Source: SVEL01 sp045125245 (lineage in GTDB: Bacteria > Bacillota > Clostridia > Lachnospirales > Lachnospiraceae). Taken from it: a stretch of DNA of 64,000 bases. Below, piece after piece: positions 1 through 9,442 of this stretch (the first letter of the stretch is position 1; each line of letters starts with the position of its first letter). The position numbers were made by a program, and so were the translations under genes. The stretch lies in contig JBGVNF010000021.1 in the NCBI GenBank assembly GCA_045125245.1, positions 62,001-126,000 of the forward strand, read 5' to 3'. Under the pieces are notes generated by a model that saw only the letters and a list, made by a program, of their open reading frames with translations, was not told the origin of the DNA and made no database searches.

Positions 1-386
1 TCTTTTCCTATTACTCTAGCCGCAACCTTAGGATAATCTGAATATACATCTGATAACTCAAGCAACTCTCTAAGTCTTTTAAGCTCTGGCTCCCACTGGG
101 ACAAAATAGCATTCTGCATTCTAAGCTCATCATTCTCAGCCTTTAACTTGTCATTTTCTTTTTGCAAGTCAGCTAATTCCTTCAAAGTATCAGCCTTATC
201 TGAAAACCATCCACCTAAATGATTCATACCATCCTGAACAGGAAGAATAATCTTTGCGGCAACTTCTCTGATAGGTCTTGCAATATTGCTATTGAACATT
301 GTTAACAAAACAAAGCCTGCACATAGTACCGACAGAAATGTCAATATATATTTTGTTGGAATTGTAAACTTTCCCGGCTTTTTCAT
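1..386 (-). CDS. mreC: Rod shape-determining protein MreC (partial, N-terminal part)
   Basis: The first 128 codons are present and the 3' end runs off the left edge. The protein starts MKKPGKFTIPTKY, has one membrane helix at about residues 11-29, then a helical region at about 65-100 rich in Lys, Glu, Leu and Asn that looks like the MreC dimerisation coiled coil. The next segment (LLELSDVYSDYPKVAARVIG) matches the start of the MreC beta domain, where families read L..Y....ArVI. MreC links the MreB filament to the peptidoglycan elongation machinery outside the membrane. It lies 19 bases downstream of the mreB-like gene, the usual order. The ATG is preceded by GGTGG. Confidence 0.88.
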   Translation of the reverse strand, partial: MKKPGKFTIPTKYILTFLSVLCAGFVLLTMFNSNIARPIREVAAKIILPVQDGMNHLGGWFSDKADTLKELADLQKENDKLKAENDELRMQNAILSQWEPELKRLRELLELSDVYSDYPKVAARVIGK

Positions 387-405
387 TTTAGCTACCACCT
401 GCTAT

Positions 406-1428
406 TTATTCATATTCTTTCTCTCTTGGTACGTATGTCAACTTCATAAGCTCAGGCGAAGAAAGTATCTTTGCGATACCATTGATAACTGTCTCAGAAG
501 GCTCCTCTGCAACATTTACCTTTAAACCTGTCTCTTTTGTAATAAGCTTGCATATATTATTGATATTTGCAGAACCACCTGTAAGATAAATTCCCTTTGA
601 GATAATATCTGCTGATAATTCTGGTGGAGTTCTCTCAAGAATAACTTTTACATTTTCAATAATCTGGTGCAAAAGTTCTTCAATAGCTTCATGAATTAAA
701 TCTCCGCTAATCTCCTGTGCATTTGGAAGACCTGTAACGATATTTCTACCGTATGTCACAGTTGTCTTGTCCGCCTGCTCATTCATAGCATCTGCAAGCT
801 CTTTCTTTACAGTCTCTGCTGAACGACTTCCTATTATAAGATTAAATTTCTTTCTGATACAGCCAGCTATAGCCTCATCAAGCTTCATACCACCTATTTT
901 AATAAGCTTGCTGATAACGATACCTCCCATTGAGATAACTGTAATCTCAGTTGTATCAGCACCGATATTTACAAGAAGATGACCATTTGGGCTATTTACA
1001 TCAATGCCTACACCTACTGCATCTGCGATAGGTTTCTCTACAACTACAATCTTCTTTGCCTTAATCTTAGCATCCATAATTACATCATAGAACGCTCTTT
1101 TCTCTACTTCTGTTACATCTGTAGGAACGGCAATACAGAAATCTGCACCGTTAACAGCCTTACCACTGTTAATCTTTTTATAAAAGCAAGCAAATAATGC
1201 CTCCATATTTTGAATGTCTGCGATAACACCAAACTTTACTGGAAATGTTACATTGATATTTCCAGGTGCCTTCTCATACATCTCAAATGCGAAATCACCA
1301 AACTTAAAGATTTCATTCTTATTTTTAATTGCAATAACGTTCTTCTCATTTAAAGTATTGTTACTTGCAAGAGAATACATCTTAATATTACTTGTTCCCA
1401 AGTCTACTCCGTATACATGCTGTGCCAT
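406..1428 (-). CDS. mreB: MreB-like actin homologue
   Basis: A 340-residue actin-fold ATPase of the MreB/Mbl family; such proteins form membrane filaments that steer cell-wall elongation. The first phosphate loop reads GVDLGTSN at 7-14, the family motif PGNI at 55-58, TEVEKRA at 106-112, and the second phosphate loop NIGADTTE at 154-161. A C-terminal TGGSANI segment fits the last nucleotide-binding motif. The second loop is unusual: canonical MreB has DIGGGTTE, so Asp is replaced by Asn and GlyGly by AlaAsp. The protein is otherwise full length. It sits between radC and mreC, and the start has a GAAAGGAG site 6 bases upstream. It could be a specialised paralogue rather than the main MreB. Confidence 0.85.
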   Translation of the reverse strand: MAQHVYGVDLGTSNIKMYSLASNNTLNEKNVIAIKNKNEIFKFGDFAFEMYEKAPGNINVTFPVKFGVIADIQNMEALFACFYKKINSGKAVNGADFCIAVPTDVTEVEKRAFYDVIMDAKIKAKKIVVVEKPIADAVGVGIDVNSPNGHLLVNIGADTTEITVISMGGIVISKLIKIGGMKLDEAIAGCIRKKFNLIIGSRSAETVKKELADAMNEQADKTTVTYGRNIVTGLPNAQEISGDLIHEAIEELLHQIIENVKVILERTPPELSADIISKGIYLTGGSANINNICKLITKETGLKVNVAEEPSETVINGIAKILSSPELMKLTYVPREKEYE

Positions 1429-1447
1429 TTTTATACTCCTTTCAGTA

Positions 1448-2167
1448 TTACATAAATTTTTCTTCCATCAAACTAACATAGCTATTATCACCGATAATTA
1501 TATGGTCAACCAAAGTTATTCCTAGTAATTTTCCTGCTTCTATCATCTTTCTTGTAACTACTAAGTCATTCTGACTAGGCTTTGGATTCCCACTAGGATG
1601 ATTATGTACAAGAATTATGCTGACAGCTCCGTTTTTTATAGCTTCTAAGAAAACTTCCCTTGGAGATGCCAGTGAAGTATTAACCGTTCCTACAGATATG
1701 GTACTTTCCTTTATAAGCGCACCCTTACCATCTAAGCTAAGCATCATAAAACATTCTTTATCCTTATGTCTTAGATCCTCCATAAAGTAATTCGCCACAG
1801 TTTCAGGATTATCCATTAAAAGAGCTTCCTTTGCAGTTCTTTTTGAAATTCTTCTTGCCAGTTCTGCAATAGCTTTTACTTGAATAGCCTTCACTCTGCC
1901 AACACCTTTTAGCTTAACCAGTTCTTCAATATCTATAGAACAAAGTCCAATCAAGCCTTTGCTGCCTCCGCATTCTATAATATCTTCAGCCAATCTTACA
2001 GAATTATACCCTTTAAAGCCATTTCTTATTATAATAGCTAAAAGTTCTGCATCAGTAAGTGCTTTTTCTCCAAAATGCGTAAGCTTTTCATCTGGTCTTG
2101 ATTCTGGTGGTAAATTCTTAATCTTCCACTGATTATCTGGTGTCAATTTTTCACTTGTATAAGACAT
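1448..2167 (-). CDS. radC: RadC family JAB/MPN-domain protein
   Basis: A 239-residue protein with an N-terminal helix-hairpin-helix region (about 35-105, including LKGVGRVKAIQVKA) and a C-terminal JAMM-type domain. The metal motif is clear: VHNHPSGNPKPSQND gives His188, His190 and Asp201. RadC was named for a repair phenotype but its biochemical role is unsettled; the domain is shared with metallopeptidases of the JAB1 fold. In Firmicutes radC often stands directly upstream of mreBC, as here, with a 19-base gap to the mreB-like gene. A strong CAGGAGG site precedes the ATG. Confidence 0.93.
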   Translation of the reverse strand: MSYTSEKLTPDNQWKIKNLPPESRPDEKLTHFGEKALTDAELLAIIIRNGFKGYNSVRLAEDIIECGGSKGLIGLCSIDIEELVKLKGVGRVKAIQVKAIAELARRISKRTAKEALLMDNPETVANYFMEDLRHKDKECFMMLSLDGKGALIKESTISVGTVNTSLASPREVFLEAIKNGAVSIILVHNHPSGNPKPSQNDLVVTRKMIEAGKLLGITLVDHIIIGDNSYVSLMEEKFM

Positions 2168-2218
2168 ATAACCTCCTGTTTTTAGGCATTTGGTTACTCT
2201 CCCACTGTGCTAATAACC

Positions 2219-2280
2219 TAATCGTATTTGCTATGCAACTACGATTAAACTCAATCGCAGTTGCATAGCAAATGCGATTA
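2219..2280. repeat. Long imperfect palindrome (28-base arms, 6-base loop)
   Basis: Arms at 2219-2246 and 2253-2280 pair at all but two positions, with loop AAACTC. Each arm is itself partly palindromic (AATCG...CGATT ends), so the element reads as two near-copies head to tail. It lies in the 202-base gap between the PLP lyase-family gene and radC. A partial copy of one arm occurs at 31894-31910. Likely a short palindromic repeat family, not a protein-binding operator specific to radC. Confidence 0.8.
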
Positions 2281-2287
2281 AACGCAC

Positions 2288-2316
2288 AAATAATCTAGGC
2301 ATCGCCTAGATTATTT
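2288..2316 (-). terminator. Hairpin after the PLP lyase-family gene (probable terminator)
   Basis: A perfect 13-base-pair stem (AAATAATCTAGGC and its complement) with a 3-base loop, 54 bases past the stop of the upstream gene on the minus strand. The stem is strong but no long U tract follows, so termination efficiency is uncertain; the stem itself ends in AU pairs. Confidence 0.5.
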
Positions 2317-2369
2317 AAGTCTACCACATTTTTCAATTATTGTACACAAAAAATTCTATAAATTTAGCT

Positions 2370-3668
2370 TTATAAAGTTACAATGCCTGCATCTATTAGT
2401 TTCTGAAGTGACATCATAATACCAAGCTTTGCATGATACCATGTAAGTCCACCTTGGAAATAAACATTGTAAGGTGGCTTGATTGGTCCATCAGCACTAA
2501 GCTCTATAGATGAACCTGAAACAAAGGCTCCAGCAGCCATAATTACTGGCGCATCATAGCCTGGCATCGCCCATGGTTCTGGCTCTACATGACTGTCAAC
2601 CGGTGCAGCTGCCTGAATTCCCTTACAGAATTCTATTACACCCTCTGGTGTTCCAAATGTAACTGCCTGTATTATATCGTGACGCTCCTCTGTGCTATTT
2701 GGAACTACCTTATATCCAAGCTTTTCATATACATTAGCTGCAAATATAGCACCCTTTAAAGCACCTGCTGTAACTGTTGGCGCAAGGAATAAGCCCTGAA
2801 AAAAGCTCTTGTTAACTCCCAAAGAAGCACCCACTTCCTTACCAAGACCAGGAGTTGTAAGTCTAAATGCTGCATTTTCCACACATTCCTTTGTACCAGC
2901 GATATATCCACCAATAGGTGCTAGACCGCCACCTGGATTCTTTATAAGCGAACCAACTATCATATCTGCTCCAAAATCTGAAGGCTCTACAGTATCTACA
3001 AACTCACCATAGCAGTTATCAACCATAACCTTGATGTTCTTATTTATAGACTTAATATACTTAATAACATCACCTATAGACTGTACACTAAGTGTTGGTC
3101 TAGTAAGATATCCCTTTGAACGCTGGATAGCTACAAGCTTTGTCTTTTCATTAATAGCATTCTTGATACCTTCATAATCAAAAGAGCCATCCTCAAGTAA
3201 ATCTACCTGACTATATGTAACACCATATTCTGCAAGGGAGCCTCTTGACGGTCTAATTCCTATTACTTCTTCCAATGTATCATATGGTTTTCCAGAAACA
3301 GAAAGTAATTCATCACCCGGTCTTAAGTTTCCTGATAATGCTATATTTAAGGCATGTGTTCCACAGGCAATCTGTGTTCTAACCAAAGCATCCTCTGTAT
3401 GGAATACATCCGCATATACAGCTTCAAGTGTATCTCTTCCTAAATCTGTATACCCATAACCTGATGAAGTCTCAAGATGCATCTCACTTACTTGATTTTT
3501 TTGCATAGCATGAAGCACCTTCATCTGATTATACTCAGATACATCATCAATTCTGTCAAATCTTTCCTTTAAATCATCTAAAATCTTATTTGAAAATTCA
3601 AGAACCTCCTTAGAAATCCCCATTTTTTCATACATATTCATCATCTGTGAATTATCAACCTGTCTCAT
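2370..3668 (-). CDS. PLP-dependent methionine gamma-lyase family protein (YnbB type)
   Basis: A 432-residue fold-type I PLP enzyme of the family named in databases as methionine gamma-lyase or aluminium resistance protein (B. subtilis YnbB). Features are the cofactor-binding segment ACGTHALNIAL at about 103-113, MVDNCYGEF with the conserved Asp, and GSLIKNPGGG with the likely Schiff-base Lys. The substrate is not known for this branch; a sulfur amino acid lyase reaction is an inference from the superfamily. It follows miaA by 36 bases, as ynbB sits near miaA-hfq in bacilli. The start has an AGAGG site. Confidence 0.85.
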   Translation of the reverse strand: MRQVDNSQMMNMYEKMGISKEVLEFSNKILDDLKERFDRIDDVSEYNQMKVLHAMQKNQVSEMHLETSSGYGYTDLGRDTLEAVYADVFHTEDALVRTQIACGTHALNIALSGNLRPGDELLSVSGKPYDTLEEVIGIRPSRGSLAEYGVTYSQVDLLEDGSFDYEGIKNAINEKTKLVAIQRSKGYLTRPTLSVQSIGDVIKYIKSINKNIKVMVDNCYGEFVDTVEPSDFGADMIVGSLIKNPGGGLAPIGGYIAGTKECVENAAFRLTTPGLGKEVGASLGVNKSFFQGLFLAPTVTAGALKGAIFAANVYEKLGYKVVPNSTEERHDIIQAVTFGTPEGVIEFCKGIQAAAPVDSHVEPEPWAMPGYDAPVIMAAGAFVSGSSIELSADGPIKPPYNVYFQGGLTWYHAKLGIMMSLQKLIDAGIVTL

Positions 3669-3704
3669 TTTTTAACCTCTTTCAATATCTTAAATAGTTT
3701 TTGT

Positions 3705-4658
3705 TTACATAATTGTTTTATGTAAATCTTTTAAAATAAATTCTAATATTTTTTCCTTATCATTATCAAATTCTTCATGATTTAACCATATAACTTCTTT
3801 TTCTCTTTTAAACCATGTAATCTGCCTTTTAGCAAAATTACGTGTATTTTTCTTTAATGTCTCTATAGCAGTTTCATAATCATATGCTCCATCTACATAG
3901 TCTCTGATTTCCTTATATCCAATGCCTTGCATTGAATTAAGTTCCTTGCCATAGCCCATTTCTTTAAGTTTTGTAACCTCGTCTACAAGTCCATTTTCCG
4001 CCATTATATCAACTCGTAAATTTACACGATTATAAAGCTTTTCTCTATCCATATTTAACACATAATATCTAAAATTATATGGTGACTCCTTTTGGCGCTG
4101 CTCTTTATTATGCTCAGAAATGCGCATACCCGTTTCATTATAGTACTCTAAAGCTCTAATAACACGCTTAAGGTTGTTCTCATGTATTTCCTTAGCAGCC
4201 TCTGGGTCCACCTCTTTAAGCATATCATGAATAACAGTCACACCCTCTAATTCCGCCTTCTTTTCAAGCATATGTCTATATGTTTTATCGCCTTCTTCCT
4301 CAGAAAACTCAATATCATACAAAAGCGCCTGTATATAAAAGCCTGTACCCCCAGCGATAATAGGAATCTTGCCTTTAGCATAAATTTCATCCATAGCTTC
4401 CATAGCAAGCTTCTTAAATACATAAATATTAAATTCTTCATCTGGCTCTAAGACATCTATTAAGTAATGCTTTACACCATCCATCTCTTCTTTAGTAACC
4501 TTTGCTGAACCTATATCAAAATGCTTATAAACCTGAATAGAATCAGCACTGATTATTTCACCATTAATAGCCTTTGCAAGCCTAATTGATAACTCTGTCT
4601 TACCTACTGCTGTTGGTCCTGTCAGAATTACCAATGGTTTCTTCTTATCTTCACTCAT
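3705..4658 (-). CDS. miaA: tRNA dimethylallyltransferase MiaA
   Basis: A 317-residue enzyme that transfers the dimethylallyl group to N6 of A37 in tRNAs reading codons starting with U. The P-loop GPTAVGKT lies at 14-21, followed by IISADSIQVY (the DSxQ substrate motif), IAGGTGFYIQALL, and a C-terminal KRQITWFKRE that matches the family RQxTWFR motif. Its product i6A37 is the substrate of MiaB, encoded 7 kb upstream in the same series (11229-12707). The gene lies 51 bases after mutL. Confidence 0.96.
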   Translation of the reverse strand: MSEDKKKPLVILTGPTAVGKTELSIRLAKAINGEIISADSIQVYKHFDIGSAKVTKEEMDGVKHYLIDVLEPDEEFNIYVFKKLAMEAMDEIYAKGKIPIIAGGTGFYIQALLYDIEFSEEEGDKTYRHMLEKKAELEGVTVIHDMLKEVDPEAAKEIHENNLKRVIRALEYYNETGMRISEHNKEQRQKESPYNFRYYVLNMDREKLYNRVNLRVDIMAENGLVDEVTKLKEMGYGKELNSMQGIGYKEIRDYVDGAYDYETAIETLKKNTRNFAKRQITWFKREKEVIWLNHEEFDNDKEKILEFILKDLHKTIM

Positions 4659-4709
4659 ACTGTCACCATTAATTATTTAAATTCTGTTTTTTAATATATT
4701 TTCATAAAA

Positions 4710-6728
4710 CTATAATACACGCTTAAATTTCTTCTCAAGCTCATATTTACTCATACTTATAATAGTCGGACGACCATGTGGACAATTATAAGGATTTTCA
4801 AGGGTCAATAATTCATCTATAAGCTTATTAACCTCGGCCTCTGACAATCTATTATTTCCTTTAACAGCAGCCTTACAAGACATTGACGCAATCTTTTCCG
4901 TGATAAGCTGTGGCGTAATCTTTCCGCCTGTCTCTTCACTTAGATTATCAAGTATCTCCATAAGCAAATCTTCCTTTGAGATAGAATATAAATCATAAGG
5001 AACTGCTCTTACACAGTACTCCTTGCCACCAAAATGCTCAATTTCATATCCAAAATCAGTGAATATATCCATATATTGCTTAAGCATTGCCTCTTCACTC
5101 ATGCTTAAGGTGAGAATAATCGGTGGATTTATACTCTGAGATATCGCTTTTCTTTCTCTATATTTAGCTAAGGTTCTCTCATATAATACCTTCTCATGAG
5201 CAGCATGTTGGTCGATAATAAACATCTTATCACCAAACTGTACTATCCAATAGGTATCAAAGACTTGTCCCACTAAAATATGCTTTTCTCTAGCTTCTTT
5301 TGTAAGTAATTTTTCCTCAAAGAGTGTGAGCTGCGAAGCATTCTTATAGTTAGTGATAAAATCATCATTATCTTTTATTAAATTATCATTTGATGCTACT
5401 ATATTTACCTTATTTTCTACAAATACTTCTGTTGATTTATTATCTGCTTCTAATTGAGTCTTGTGTTTATCCTCTGTCTTTATATTAATATCATTATTAG
5501 TTATAGGTTTAGTGTCCCTATTTATAATAGGCTTTGAAAATGCTGGTCTTGAAAATGCATTGGATTTATTATCAATTGGCTTATTTTCAACCTTTTTCTC
5601 AATTTGTTCACTACGTCTATTAACCTCAAATGGCTCCGCAAGTGGCTTATAAGCTACTAATCTTTTCTGCTCCTTAAGCTCATTGTTAATCTTAGCCTTC
5701 TCAGTCTTTTCATCATCACATACACTTTCAGGTATAAGTTCCTTACCAAGCAATGTATCTCCTATAAGCTTTAAAATATATGGATAAATCTGCTCCTGAT
5801 TTCTAAATCTAAGCTCCATCTTAGTAGGATGTACATTTACATCAAGTAAGCTTCCATCAATACTTATATGGAGTGCGGTAAATGGATACTTATGTTGCAT
5901 CATAAATGGCTTATACGCTTCCTCAATAGCCTTAGATATAAGACTACTTCTTATATATCTGCCATTTATAAAGTAATTTTCATAATTTCTATTACCTCTA
6001 GATATAATAGGCTTACCTATAAATCCAGATATCTTCATAAATTCATTTTCTTGATTAATTTCCAAAAGATTAGCTGCTATATCCCTACCAAATACGCCAT
6101 AAATCACATCCTTTAGGTTACCATTTCCAGATGTATGAAGCTTATTTTGACCATTTACTATAAATCGCACACTAACCTCTGGGTGTGATAATGCAATTCG
6201 CTCCACTATATCTGAAATATAGCCAGCCTCAGTTACAGCCGACTTTAAAAACTTTCTTCTAGCAGGTGTATTAAAGAATAGATTTCTTACGATAAATGTT
6301 GTTCCATCTGGAACACCTACCTCTTCTAAAGCCTTTTCCTCGCCACCTTCGATTACATATCTCACACCAGTCAACTCACCCTTAGTCTTAGTTATAAGCT
6401 CTACTTGTCCTACTGCTGCGATACTTGATAAAGCTTCACCTCTAAAGCCTAAAGAAGAAACTGTAACCAAATCCTCTGCAGACATAATCTTACTGGTAGA
6501 ATGACGAAGAAATGCAATCTTTACGTCCTTCTTTTCTATTCCACAACCATTATCAGTGATTCTTATAAAGCCTATCCCGCCTTCCTTTATCTCAACTGTA
6601 ACGGCAGATGCCTTGGCGTCAATGGCATTTTCTAGTAGTTCCTTTACTACAGATGCCGGACGCTCAATAACCTCACCGGCAGCTATTTGATTTATGGTAT
6701 TTTGATCTAATACATGTATATCCGGCAT
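4710..6728 (-). CDS. mutL: DNA mismatch repair protein MutL
   Basis: A 672-residue protein with the GHKL ATPase in the first 330 residues (ELLENAIDA, DNGCGI, STSKI, GFRGEALSSI) and a C-terminal dimerisation/endonuclease domain. The latter carries DQHAAHEKVLYE near residue 505, which fits the nicking endonuclease motif DQHA(x2)E(x4)E, plus SCKAAVKGN and CPHGRP. So this MutL should nick DNA itself, as expected in bacteria without MutH. The linker (about 370-470) is rich in Asn, Lys and Asp and is probably disordered. It follows mutS by 11 bases, with a GGAGG site before the ATG. Confidence 0.96.
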   Translation of the reverse strand: MPDIHVLDQNTINQIAAGEVIERPASVVKELLENAIDAKASAVTVEIKEGGIGFIRITDNGCGIEKKDVKIAFLRHSTSKIMSAEDLVTVSSLGFRGEALSSIAAVGQVELITKTKGELTGVRYVIEGGEEKALEEVGVPDGTTFIVRNLFFNTPARRKFLKSAVTEAGYISDIVERIALSHPEVSVRFIVNGQNKLHTSGNGNLKDVIYGVFGRDIAANLLEINQENEFMKISGFIGKPIISRGNRNYENYFINGRYIRSSLISKAIEEAYKPFMMQHKYPFTALHISIDGSLLDVNVHPTKMELRFRNQEQIYPYILKLIGDTLLGKELIPESVCDDEKTEKAKINNELKEQKRLVAYKPLAEPFEVNRRSEQIEKKVENKPIDNKSNAFSRPAFSKPIINRDTKPITNNDINIKTEDKHKTQLEADNKSTEVFVENKVNIVASNDNLIKDNDDFITNYKNASQLTLFEEKLLTKEAREKHILVGQVFDTYWIVQFGDKMFIIDQHAAHEKVLYERTLAKYRERKAISQSINPPIILTLSMSEEAMLKQYMDIFTDFGYEIEHFGGKEYCVRAVPYDLYSISKEDLLMEILDNLSEETGGKITPQLITEKIASMSCKAAVKGNNRLSEAEVNKLIDELLTLENPYNCPHGRPTIISMSKYELEKKFKRVL

Positions 6729-6739
6729 ATTTCCTCCAT

Positions 6740-9424
6740 TTAACCTTTATATCTATTCTTAAGCTTTCCCTGAAGCTTATAAAGTGTATTAAGGGCATCA
6801 ATAGGTGTTAAATTACCAAGGTCTATGTTCTTAAGCTCCTCTACAATATCATCATCTGTAACTGTATCAAATAATGACATCTGAGCTAAATCCACCTCAT
6901 CAACCTTTACCTTATTCTTCTTGCCTACTGTATTTCCTGAATACATAGCAATTTCCTTTGCTTTTCTAGAAATATCTGCATCCATAAGCTCTTCTACAAG
7001 CTCTTTAGCTCTAGAAATTACTGTATCCGGAACACCAGCAAGCTTAGCGACCTGAATACCATAGCTCTTATCAGCGCCACCCTTAACAATCTTTCTTAAG
7101 AACACAATATCATCGCCCTGCTCCTTAACAGCTATACAGTAATTATTAACACCTGGAAGCATTCCTTCAAGCTCTGTAAGCTCATGATAATGTGTTGCAA
7201 AAAGAGTCTTCGCACCTAATATTCTAGTATTACTAATATGCTCAACAACCGCCCATGCAATGCTAAGACCATCAAAAGTAGATGTACCTCTACCTATTTC
7301 ATCAAGTATAAGTAAGCTATCAGATGTGGCATTTCTTAAGATATTCGCAACCTCTGTCATCTCCACCATAAATGTTGACTGACCAGATGCCAAATCATCA
7401 GAAGCTCCAACTCTTGTAAATATTCTATCGCAAAGTCCAATATTTGCACTCTCAGCAGGAACAAAGCTTCCTATCTGTGCCATAAGTACAATAAGCGCAG
7501 TCTGACGCATATATGTAGATTTACCAGCCATATTAGGACCAGTAATTATAGAAATACGATTGTTTCCATTGTCTAAATATATATCATTTGATACAAACAT
7601 ATCGTTTGTTATCATCTTTTCAACTACCGGATGACGACCATTTTTAATATCAACAGTGCCCTTTTCATTAATCTTAGGACATACATAGTTATTCTTCTCA
7701 GCCACGTACGCAAGAGATGTAAATACATCCACCTTAGCCACAGCTTTAGCTGTATTTTGAATTCTAAGAACATCTAAAGCTATTCGTTCTCTTAACTCAG
7801 TAAAGACATTATATTCTAAAATATAAAGCTTATCTTCAGCGCCTAAAATCATGTCCTCCAACTCTTTAAGCTTTGGTGTAATATAACGCTCAGCATTAGT
7901 AAGAGTCTGCTTTCTTGTATAATCCTCAGGAATATCAAAATTGTCTTTATAACTATTAGTTATCTCTATACAGTAACCAAATACCTTATTAAACTTAATT
8001 TTAAGGTTTTTAACTCCTGTTCTTTCTCTCTCGTATTCTTCAAGCTCAGCAATCCATTCCTTGCCCTTAGTCTTTGCCTCTCTAAGCTTATCAATTTCCT
8101 CAGAAAAGCCTTCCTTTATGATGCCACCTTCCCTAACATTAATCGGTGGTTCTTCAACGATTGCCTCATCTATCATCCTAGCTATATCTCTTAAATCATC
8201 CATTTCCTCGTTGATTTCCATAAGTAATGGCGCAGAACACTCTTCAAGTAACTGCTTAATATATGGAATCATAACTAAGGAATTTTTAAAAGCTATCAAA
8301 TCTCTTGGATTAGCCGATTTATACGCAATTCTACCAATCAAACGCTCTAAATCATAAATAGGATTAAGATATTCTCTAAGCTCATCCCTAGTAATTAATG
8401 ACGAATTAAGATTTGCAATAGCTTTTTGACGCTTTACTATCTCGTCTTTTACAATAAGTGGCTGCTCTATATAGCTTCTTAAAAGTCTGGCACCCATAGC
8501 CGTCTTAGTCTTATCAAGCACCCACAATAGTGATCCTCTCTTTTGCTTCTCACGCAAAGTCTCTACTAATTCAAGATTTCTTCTTGTGGAAGTATCTATA
8601 ATCATATATTTTCCAGTAGCATATGGTGTAAGCTTTGTAAGCTGAGCAAGACTAGTCTTCTGAGTATCAAAGAAATATTGCAATAATGCTCCTGCAGCCA
8701 CAACACCTACAGGATAATCGCCCATTCCTAAGCCTTCCATAGTCATAGCTTTAAAATGATCTGACAAAAGCTTTCTACATCTATCATCATCAAAGTACCA
8801 CGCTTCCTGTGGAAATACTGTGATACCAAGTCTTTCCTTAATATCAGTAATATCAATACCGCTAACAAATAATGGTTCATTACAGATAATCTCTGATGGC
8901 ATAAACTTATTTATCTCATCAAGAAGAGTTCTTAAAGAATCTACCTCAGTTACATAGAAATCACCTGTTGTAATATCAGCTGTAGCTACTCCAAAGCCAT
9001 TTTCAATATAAACGATACACATAAGATAGTTATTTTTACTCTCGTCAAGTGCAGTTGCATTCATATTTGTTCCAGGTGTAACAACACGTACCACCTCACG
9101 TCGAACAAGTCCTTTTGCCTGCTTAGGATCTTCAACCTGCTCACCTATGGCCACCTTATAGCCCTTTGATACTAATTTATTTAAGTACATTTCAGCAGCA
9201 TGATGAGGAACGCCACACATAGGTGCTCGCTCCTCCAAACCACATTCCTTACCGGTTAATGTGATTTCAAGCTCTCTAGATACAGTCAATGCATCATCAA
9301 AGAACATCTCGTAGAAATCTCCAAGACGGTAAAATAATATACAATCCTTATACTGTTTTTTTGTCTCCGCATATATCTTCATCATTGGAGACAATTTATT
9401 TAAATCTACATCTTCTAATCTCAC
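6740..9424 (-). CDS. mutS: DNA mismatch repair protein MutS
   Basis: An 894-residue mismatch sensor that recruits MutL. The N-terminal mismatch-reading motif is intact (GDFYEMFFDDA, with the Phe-x-Glu pair at about 36-38). The ATPase has Walker A GPNMAGKST near residue 628, Walker B LLILDEIGRGTSTFDG, and the family ATHYHEL. The C-terminus has the usual helical tail for dimer or tetramer contacts. The start is a GTG with GGAGG nearby; no better ATG is seen. Located 18 bases after the SulP gene and directly before mutL. Confidence 0.97.
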   Translation of the reverse strand: MRLEDVDLNKLSPMMKIYAETKKQYKDCILFYRLGDFYEMFFDDALTVSRELEITLTGKECGLEERAPMCGVPHHAAEMYLNKLVSKGYKVAIGEQVEDPKQAKGLVRREVVRVVTPGTNMNATALDESKNNYLMCIVYIENGFGVATADITTGDFYVTEVDSLRTLLDEINKFMPSEIICNEPLFVSGIDITDIKERLGITVFPQEAWYFDDDRCRKLLSDHFKAMTMEGLGMGDYPVGVVAAGALLQYFFDTQKTSLAQLTKLTPYATGKYMIIDTSTRRNLELVETLREKQKRGSLLWVLDKTKTAMGARLLRSYIEQPLIVKDEIVKRQKAIANLNSSLITRDELREYLNPIYDLERLIGRIAYKSANPRDLIAFKNSLVMIPYIKQLLEECSAPLLMEINEEMDDLRDIARMIDEAIVEEPPINVREGGIIKEGFSEEIDKLREAKTKGKEWIAELEEYERERTGVKNLKIKFNKVFGYCIEITNSYKDNFDIPEDYTRKQTLTNAERYITPKLKELEDMILGAEDKLYILEYNVFTELRERIALDVLRIQNTAKAVAKVDVFTSLAYVAEKNNYVCPKINEKGTVDIKNGRHPVVEKMITNDMFVSNDIYLDNGNNRISIITGPNMAGKSTYMRQTALIVLMAQIGSFVPAESANIGLCDRIFTRVGASDDLASGQSTFMVEMTEVANILRNATSDSLLILDEIGRGTSTFDGLSIAWAVVEHISNTRILGAKTLFATHYHELTELEGMLPGVNNYCIAVKEQGDDIVFLRKIVKGGADKSYGIQVAKLAGVPDTVISRAKELVEELMDADISRKAKEIAMYSGNTVGKKNKVKVDEVDLAQMSLFDTVTDDDIVEELKNIDLGNLTPIDALNTLYKLQGKLKNRYKG

Positions 9425-9442
9425 CGTCTAAACCTCCGTAAA

